Assembly: GCA_045538195.1 (NCBI GenBank)
Contig: JAZSRA010000107.1
Location: forward strand, 1 to 64,000
From: SVTX01 sp045538195
GTDB lineage: Bacteria > Bacillota > Clostridia > Oscillospirales > CAG-272
Direction of reading: 5' to 3'
DNA: 64,000 bases
The notes beneath the pieces are model-generated. The model was not told where the DNA came from, searched no databases, and worked only from the letters and a program-made list of their open reading frames with translations. Positions 60,323-64,000 of this stretch are shown piece by piece. The position numbers were made by a program, and so were the translations under genes. How positions within the stretch are numbered: the first letter of the stretch is position 1; each line of letters starts with the position of its first letter.

Positions 60323-60390
60323 CGGCAATTAAAAAGCACAAACGGATTTATGCTCTTTAATTGCCGCCCAAGCCCCGAAGGGCTTGGGGG
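60323..60390 (-). ncRNA. Two-hairpin structured RNA element, copy A
   Basis: On the minus strand CCCAAGCCC-UUCG-GGGCUUGGG is followed by a 15-bp stem (GGCAAUUAAAGAGCA with UGCUUUUUAAUUGCC) enclosing a loop with AUCCG. It lies after the stop codon of the 1059-aa gene and 40 nt before the 590-aa gene. It matches copy B in fold and loop, with base pairs changed on both sides. Confidence 0.75.
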
Positions 60391-60422
60391 TAAATTCCTA
60401 TTGAAATATAAATCGATTTAGC

Positions 60423-63400
60423 TTAGTAAACATCTACGCCGTCAACAACAACGTTGAGCTTGTCTTTACTCATGGAGTTCTTGTTGCCCCACAGAGTAGT
60501 TCCAGTGTTGATACCCTTGTCGTTGATCTCGTAACCGTTAACAACAGTATTGTTAACGATAAGCTCGTAAGACTTGCCGTAATCGTTTCCAATCTCAACA
60601 GCAGCCTTAAGGTCGGTGAGACCGCCCTTGTCGTTAAAGGTACAGTCATTCAACGTAAGCTTAGTATTTGCCGTACCATAGAGCAACAGAGCCTTACCGT
60701 CAGAGTTGAAGGTGCAGTTGTTGAAAGTAGCCTCAGGAGCGCCCCATGTCCAGATATTGTACTGGTCGCCACTGATATTAAAGGTACAATCGGTGAACGT
60801 CGAATCTTTATACAAGCAATAGGTATTCTCAAAATGACAGTTGTTGTACGTACCGCTCATACGTACATAACCTGCGTAGGTATTGTTGTTGGATCGAATG
60901 GTTACGCCATTAAAGGTAACGGTAGAGCCATCAAATCCATAGTCAGACTGACCGCCATTTTCCGATCCCGTACCAACGATTGTAAGAACAACATCCTTTG
61001 TTCCGTTAATGGTCAAGGTCTGGCCGCCGCAGCCGTAAACATCGTACTCGCCGTCAGCAAGATACAGCTCAGTAATACCATTCGATACCTTTTGAGCCAA
61101 TTCTTCGGCATTTGTGACGTAAGTACCAAATACATTCGGGAAGTTTTTAATGCTCAAAACGCCCAAGCCAACATTTTCGGCAGTGGTACAAGGATTGCCC
61201 CAGCAACACCAAGAGGGATCCTCGCTGTTGCCTGCCTTCACATTGGAAGTATCGCAAGCAATATTTCCAACGAAACCAATAGCATTATGACCTGTACCGA
61301 TTCCTGCGCCAAGCCAGCCGCCCTGCGCGGTTATCACGGAATCAGCATCGATCGTAACAGCGATAACAGGAGTGGGCGTTACACCCGAGCAATATGTGTT
61401 ATAGCCGCTTCCGATACCTGCGCCAAAGTCGCCGCCTGTAGCATTGACTGTGGAATTAGCAATGTTTATGGTAACGTTCTGAAGATCGCCAGACTCATAC
61501 TTGGTCATACGTGAGCCGCCAATACCTGCAGAAGAACTGCCGCCCACAACATTTTTAATGACAGAGTCAACGATATTGATGGTTACGCCAGTATGATAAC
61601 GAGCTCCGATACCTGCGCCCTTGGAACCGCCAAGAGCCTCATCAACAGTTACATTGTTCAGAGTGATCTCAGCTCCTGTGTAGCCCGAACCGATAGCAGG
61701 CGCGCCCTCAAAATCCTGTTTGCCATAATTATTACCGATCTTGGAATCCACACCGGCACCGGTTGCCTTTACTATATGAACATTGCTGATATTGAGCTTA
61801 GAAACATTCATACCGCCAATACCGAAAGCTGCTTTTACATCCGTAGCAATTGCGGTCAGATTACCTGTGCCGGAAATGGTCAAAGTGCCATTTGCGGTGA
61901 TTGCGGAGCCGTCAAAGGTCGTGACGGTCTCTGCTACAGTCGCAACACCGCTTCCGTTTGCGTTTACGACTACGTCGCCAACGATCACGATGTTTGCGTT
62001 GCCCGCAGCCTGAACAGATTTAATTGTAGAGTCTTTGATCGTCAAAATACCCGTATAATCGGTGGGAAGATTTATGATAGCATCAGGCTCGTTGCAGTTG
62101 CTCAAAATTGCCGCGGTAGACAAAGCGTCTCCGGACAATCCTGCCAACTCCTTATTCAACAGAGCCGTGCTTGTTACGTTGATCGAACGCTTCATGGTCA
62201 CATTTTCCACGGTATTGGTTCCCATAACGGGAGCTACACGCGTACTAACGATTTCGCCGGGATTACTCTTGGTTACGGAAACATAGTTTATAACTACGTT
62301 TTTGAGAGTATTACCTGTTACAGATACACTGGTCTGCGCTACACCCGCAAGACCGCCAACATCACCAAAAGCGTTGAGAATAGCGGTATCAACAGTATTA
62401 TTGGTCAACTCGCTGCCGTTATCTGCATAGCCAACCAAAGCTCCAACCTTAGTTCCGTCGGTATCGTCATTGTAATAAGAACAGTTTATGGTAACATTCT
62501 TAACGGTACAGTTAGTAACAGGAATGTTTATCCAGCCTGCAATAGCTCCTGAGTAACGATGAGAATTTATAGTAACACCGTCAATCGTCAGATCCTTAAT
62601 GCTATTGCTTCCGCTGTGGTGTTCGACCCAACCAAACAAACCTGCCGCGCCATATTGGCTTGTGTTGGCAGTGTTATCAATGTTAAGGTTATAGATGGTA
62701 TGTCCGTTTCCGTCAAACGAGCCTACAAACTGAGTAGAGCCTGTTTGACCAATAGGCGTCCACAATCTGTTTCCAAGGTTGATGTCAGCAGCCAGCTTTA
62801 TAGTCTTACCCGAGTAGGTGTTACCGCTATTAACAGCTGCGGCAAATCCTGCAAACTGCTCCGCGTTAGTGATAGTTATCACACCGTCAACCGCTTCAGG
62901 TACAGCTTCAGTTTTGCCCGTCCAAGGAAGACCTGCCAACTCATCGTAATTCTCATTGAAGCTATCGGACTCAGAAGAGTACTGTGTCGCAAAGAGCGTT
63001 ACACCAATATCAATGGTAAGAGGCTCGCCCTTGCCGTTGTTCATGTTATAATCGTTATCATTTTCACTGGGTTCCCAATAGATAACGACCGTGTATACGT
63101 CCTTGTCATCTTTATTGATAAGATTACCCGTCTTTGTGAAGGAAGTGAGCGCGGTCCACTCCTCATCCTCAACCTCGGCGATCAAAGCGGCGCGGTCGTC
63201 GGTTGCGGTCGCTCCGCCCTTGATCACGCCTACCTTCAATACGTCAGCAAGCGTGTTACCGTTGGCATTTGCGTTCGCATTTGTTACGTTAACGGAAAGC
63301 TGATATTTGAGCGCAAGGCTACCCTCGTTTACGACCTCAAATGTCTCGTAAACGACTGCGCCGGGCTCCCAAAGCGCAATGTCGTCAAACAACACTGTGT

Positions 63401-63602
63401 TGCTGCCGACCTTCTCATGTGTGTCTATATCATCGGTATGATAAAGCTCAATGTCAAGATTACCGGACTTGATGATGTTGTTTGCACTTGTCACACTGTC
63501 AGTGAACCATGCGAATGTTGAACCCAAGAGCATTGTGAAGCAAAGCAAAAGGGCTATAACGCTGGAAATCAGAGCAGACTTTGTGCTTCTTATTTTTGTC
63601 AT
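60423..63602 (-). CDS. Very large SipW-type secreted surface protein with beta-helix domains
   Basis: A 1059-aa protein. The N-terminus (MTKIRSTKSALISS, then LLGSTFAWFTDSVTSANNIIKSGNLDIELYH) is a SipW-cognate signal, followed by a TasA-like domain to about 235. A GLUG-like region follows (SFDGNGHTIYNLNI, AGLFGWVEHHSGSN, ALVGYADNGSELTNN), then repeats carrying GAGIG-type phrases (KGAGIGARYH, SAGIGGSR, GAGIGSGYN, GAGIGTGHN) and a C-terminal parallel beta-helix (NNCTFNSDGKALL, LNDCTFNDKGG). It should be a long extracellular fibre or adhesin. The start at 63602 follows GGAGG; an upstream Met adds a non-signal extension. Confidence 0.87.
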   Translation of the reverse strand: MTKIRSTKSALISSVIALLLCFTMLLGSTFAWFTDSVTSANNIIKSGNLDIELYHTDDIDTHEKVGSNTVLFDDIALWEPGAVVYETFEVVNEGSLALKYQLSVNVTNANANANGNTLADVLKVGVIKGGATATDDRAALIAEVEDEEWTALTSFTKTGNLINKDDKDVYTVVIYWEPSENDNDYNMNNGKGEPLTIDIGVTLFATQYSSESDSFNENYDELAGLPWTGKTEAVPEAVDGVITITNAEQFAGFAAAVNSGNTYSGKTIKLAADINLGNRLWTPIGQTGSTQFVGSFDGNGHTIYNLNIDNTANTSQYGAAGLFGWVEHHSGSNSIKDLTIDGVTINSHRYSGAIAGWINIPVTNCTVKNVTINCSYYNDDTDGTKVGALVGYADNGSELTNNTVDTAILNAFGDVGGLAGVAQTSVSVTGNTLKNVVINYVSVTKSNPGEIVSTRVAPVMGTNTVENVTMKRSINVTSTALLNKELAGLSGDALSTAAILSNCNEPDAIINLPTDYTGILTIKDSTIKSVQAAGNANIVIVGDVVVNANGSGVATVAETVTTFDGSAITANGTLTISGTGNLTAIATDVKAAFGIGGMNVSKLNISNVHIVKATGAGVDSKIGNNYGKQDFEGAPAIGSGYTGAEITLNNVTVDEALGGSKGAGIGARYHTGVTINIVDSVIKNVVGGSSSAGIGGSRMTKYESGDLQNVTINIANSTVNATGGDFGAGIGSGYNTYCSGVTPTPVIAVTIDADSVITAQGGWLGAGIGTGHNAIGFVGNIACDTSNVKAGNSEDPSWCCWGNPCTTAENVGLGVLSIKNFPNVFGTYVTNAEELAQKVSNGITELYLADGEYDVYGCGGQTLTINGTKDVVLTIVGTGSENGGQSDYGFDGSTVTFNGVTIRSNNNTYAGYVRMSGTYNNCHFENTYCLYKDSTFTDCTFNISGDQYNIWTWGAPEATFNNCTFNSDGKALLLYGTANTKLTLNDCTFNDKGGLTDLKAAVEIGNDYGKSYELIVNNTVVNGYEINDKGINTGTTLWGNKNSMSKDKLNVVVDGVDVY

Positions 63603-63629
63603 TTCTATGACCTCCAAAAAAATTTGTTT

Positions 63630-63688
63630 GCCGATATTTAGGTAAAACCGTTTTCCGACCATATCGGCTAGCCTTGTCGGAAGCGGTT
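63630..63688 (-). ncRNA. Possible H-type pseudoknot before the 1059-aa gene
   Basis: Minus strand: stem 1 pairs AACCG-C-TTCCGAC (63688-63676) with GTCGGAA-AA-CGGTT (63659-63646). Stem 2 pairs GCCGATAT (63668-63661), which lies between the stem 1 arms, with ATATCGGC (63637-63630), which lies beyond them. Loops are about 7, 1 and 8 nt. Either a pseudoknot or two exclusive hairpins is possible. It ends 20 nt before the ribosome binding site. Confidence 0.45.
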
Positions 63689-63694
63689 ATTAAC

Positions 63695-64000
63695 TTATAC
63701 TTCGTCCGTTGTTTCCGTTGGAGCAACATCTTTCGATTTCGTTTCAACTGTTTCATCGGTCGCTGTTTCCGCAGGAGCATCTTCCGATTTTGTTTCAACT
63801 TTCGTTTCAACTGTTTCATCGGTCGCTGTTTCCTCCGTAGGAGTTACCTCGGACGTAGGCTCGGCGGGAGGTGTTCCCTCTCCACCGTTCTTTTGGTCAA
63901 GCTGTGCTTTAAGGGCTAACAGCTCTTGTATCATACGCTGATTTTCAGCGCGTTCCGCGTCGATCTTATCCCTCTCAGCTTTCATTGCCTCCATCTGTTC
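63695..64000 (-). CDS. Coiled-coil, Thr/Glu-rich repeat protein (partial, C-terminal end only)
   Basis: Only the last 101 codons lie in the window; the frame stays open to the right edge, so the real start lies beyond 64000. The visible part begins with a charged helix (EAMKAERDKIDAERAENQRMIQELLALKAQLDQ), a probable coiled coil, and continues with a Pro/Glu/Thr-rich tail in which ATDETVETK is repeated (DNA repeats near 63738-63771 and 63799-63832). It lies upstream of the SipW-type genes and is probably part of the same cluster. Its function is not recognisable. Confidence 0.65.
   Translation of the reverse strand, partial: EQMEAMKAERDKIDAERAENQRMIQELLALKAQLDQKNGGEGTPPAEPTSEVTPTEETATDETVETKVETKSEDAPAETATDETVETKSKDVAPTETTDEV

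Overview
The window looks like a chromosomal segment of an uncultured, probably gut-associated member of the Clostridia (Bacillota). The signs are a Gram-positive gene complement (PlsY with FakA/FakB, KtrAB, PbuG-type permease, diaminopimelate dehydrogenase, a SipW-type surface-protein cluster, a BclA-like collagen protein that suggests a spore former), lipoprotein signal peptides, strong AGGAGG ribosome binding sites, and very regular sigma-A promoters (TTGACA, 17 bp, TATAAT). There is no phage, IS element, CRISPR array or rRNA.

Layout. 0.2-3 kb: deoC-pnp-deoB deoxynucleoside salvage operon. 3-3.8 kb: mntP behind a yybP-ykoY type manganese riboswitch with a visible terminator. 4-5.6 kb: lipid kinase and a small membrane protein whose 3' end is tandemly triplicated. 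5.7-7.2 kb: malQ. 7.4-10.8 kb: fakB-fakA-plsY, which activates fatty acids and passes them to glycerol-3-phosphate. 11.1-19.9 kb: an oligopeptide ABC operon oppABCDF in which OppA, OppC, OppD and OppF are all enlarged. 20.5-24.1 kb: purine permease, then a surface LRR protein and a membrane protein. 24.1-25.0 kb: a non-coding region with a foldback element, a small broken ORF and a palindrome array. 25.1-29.4 kb: fucI, an FGGY kinase and an AraC regulator. 29.7-30.0 kb: tRNA-fMet and tRNA-Leu. 30.1-37.1 kb: traX-like gene, two GH20 paralogues around an ASKHA/2Fe-2S corrinoid-activator-like gene, and ddh. 37.3-42 kb: a ZnuCB-like transporter without its binding protein, a collagen-like gene with an in-frame UAG, and ktrBA. 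42.2-50.9 kb: DUF1295 protein, PLP decarboxylase, paired small membrane proteins, a two-component operon, an MFS carrier and a LytTR/LiaF-like pair. 51.1-56.4 kb: GPH symporter, galactose-type binding lipoprotein and GH2 enzyme. 56.5-57.5 kb: enlarged mscL and a small membrane protein. 57.7-64 kb: SipW-type surface proteins running off the right edge.

The carbohydrate genes (GH2 operon, cytosolic GH20 enzymes, fucI/kinase, malQ) suit scavenging of host or plant glycans, and the opp operon suits peptide uptake.

The least explained signals are RNA and repeat structures: two copies of a two-hairpin RNA with four compensatory base-pair changes between SipW-type genes; a possible H-type pseudoknot before the largest of these genes; arrays of variable-stem palindromes joined by a constant ATCAC-type linker that reverses orientation mid-array; a foldback element with 20-bp terminal inverted repeats; and two small ORFs interrupted by a single in-frame UAG.
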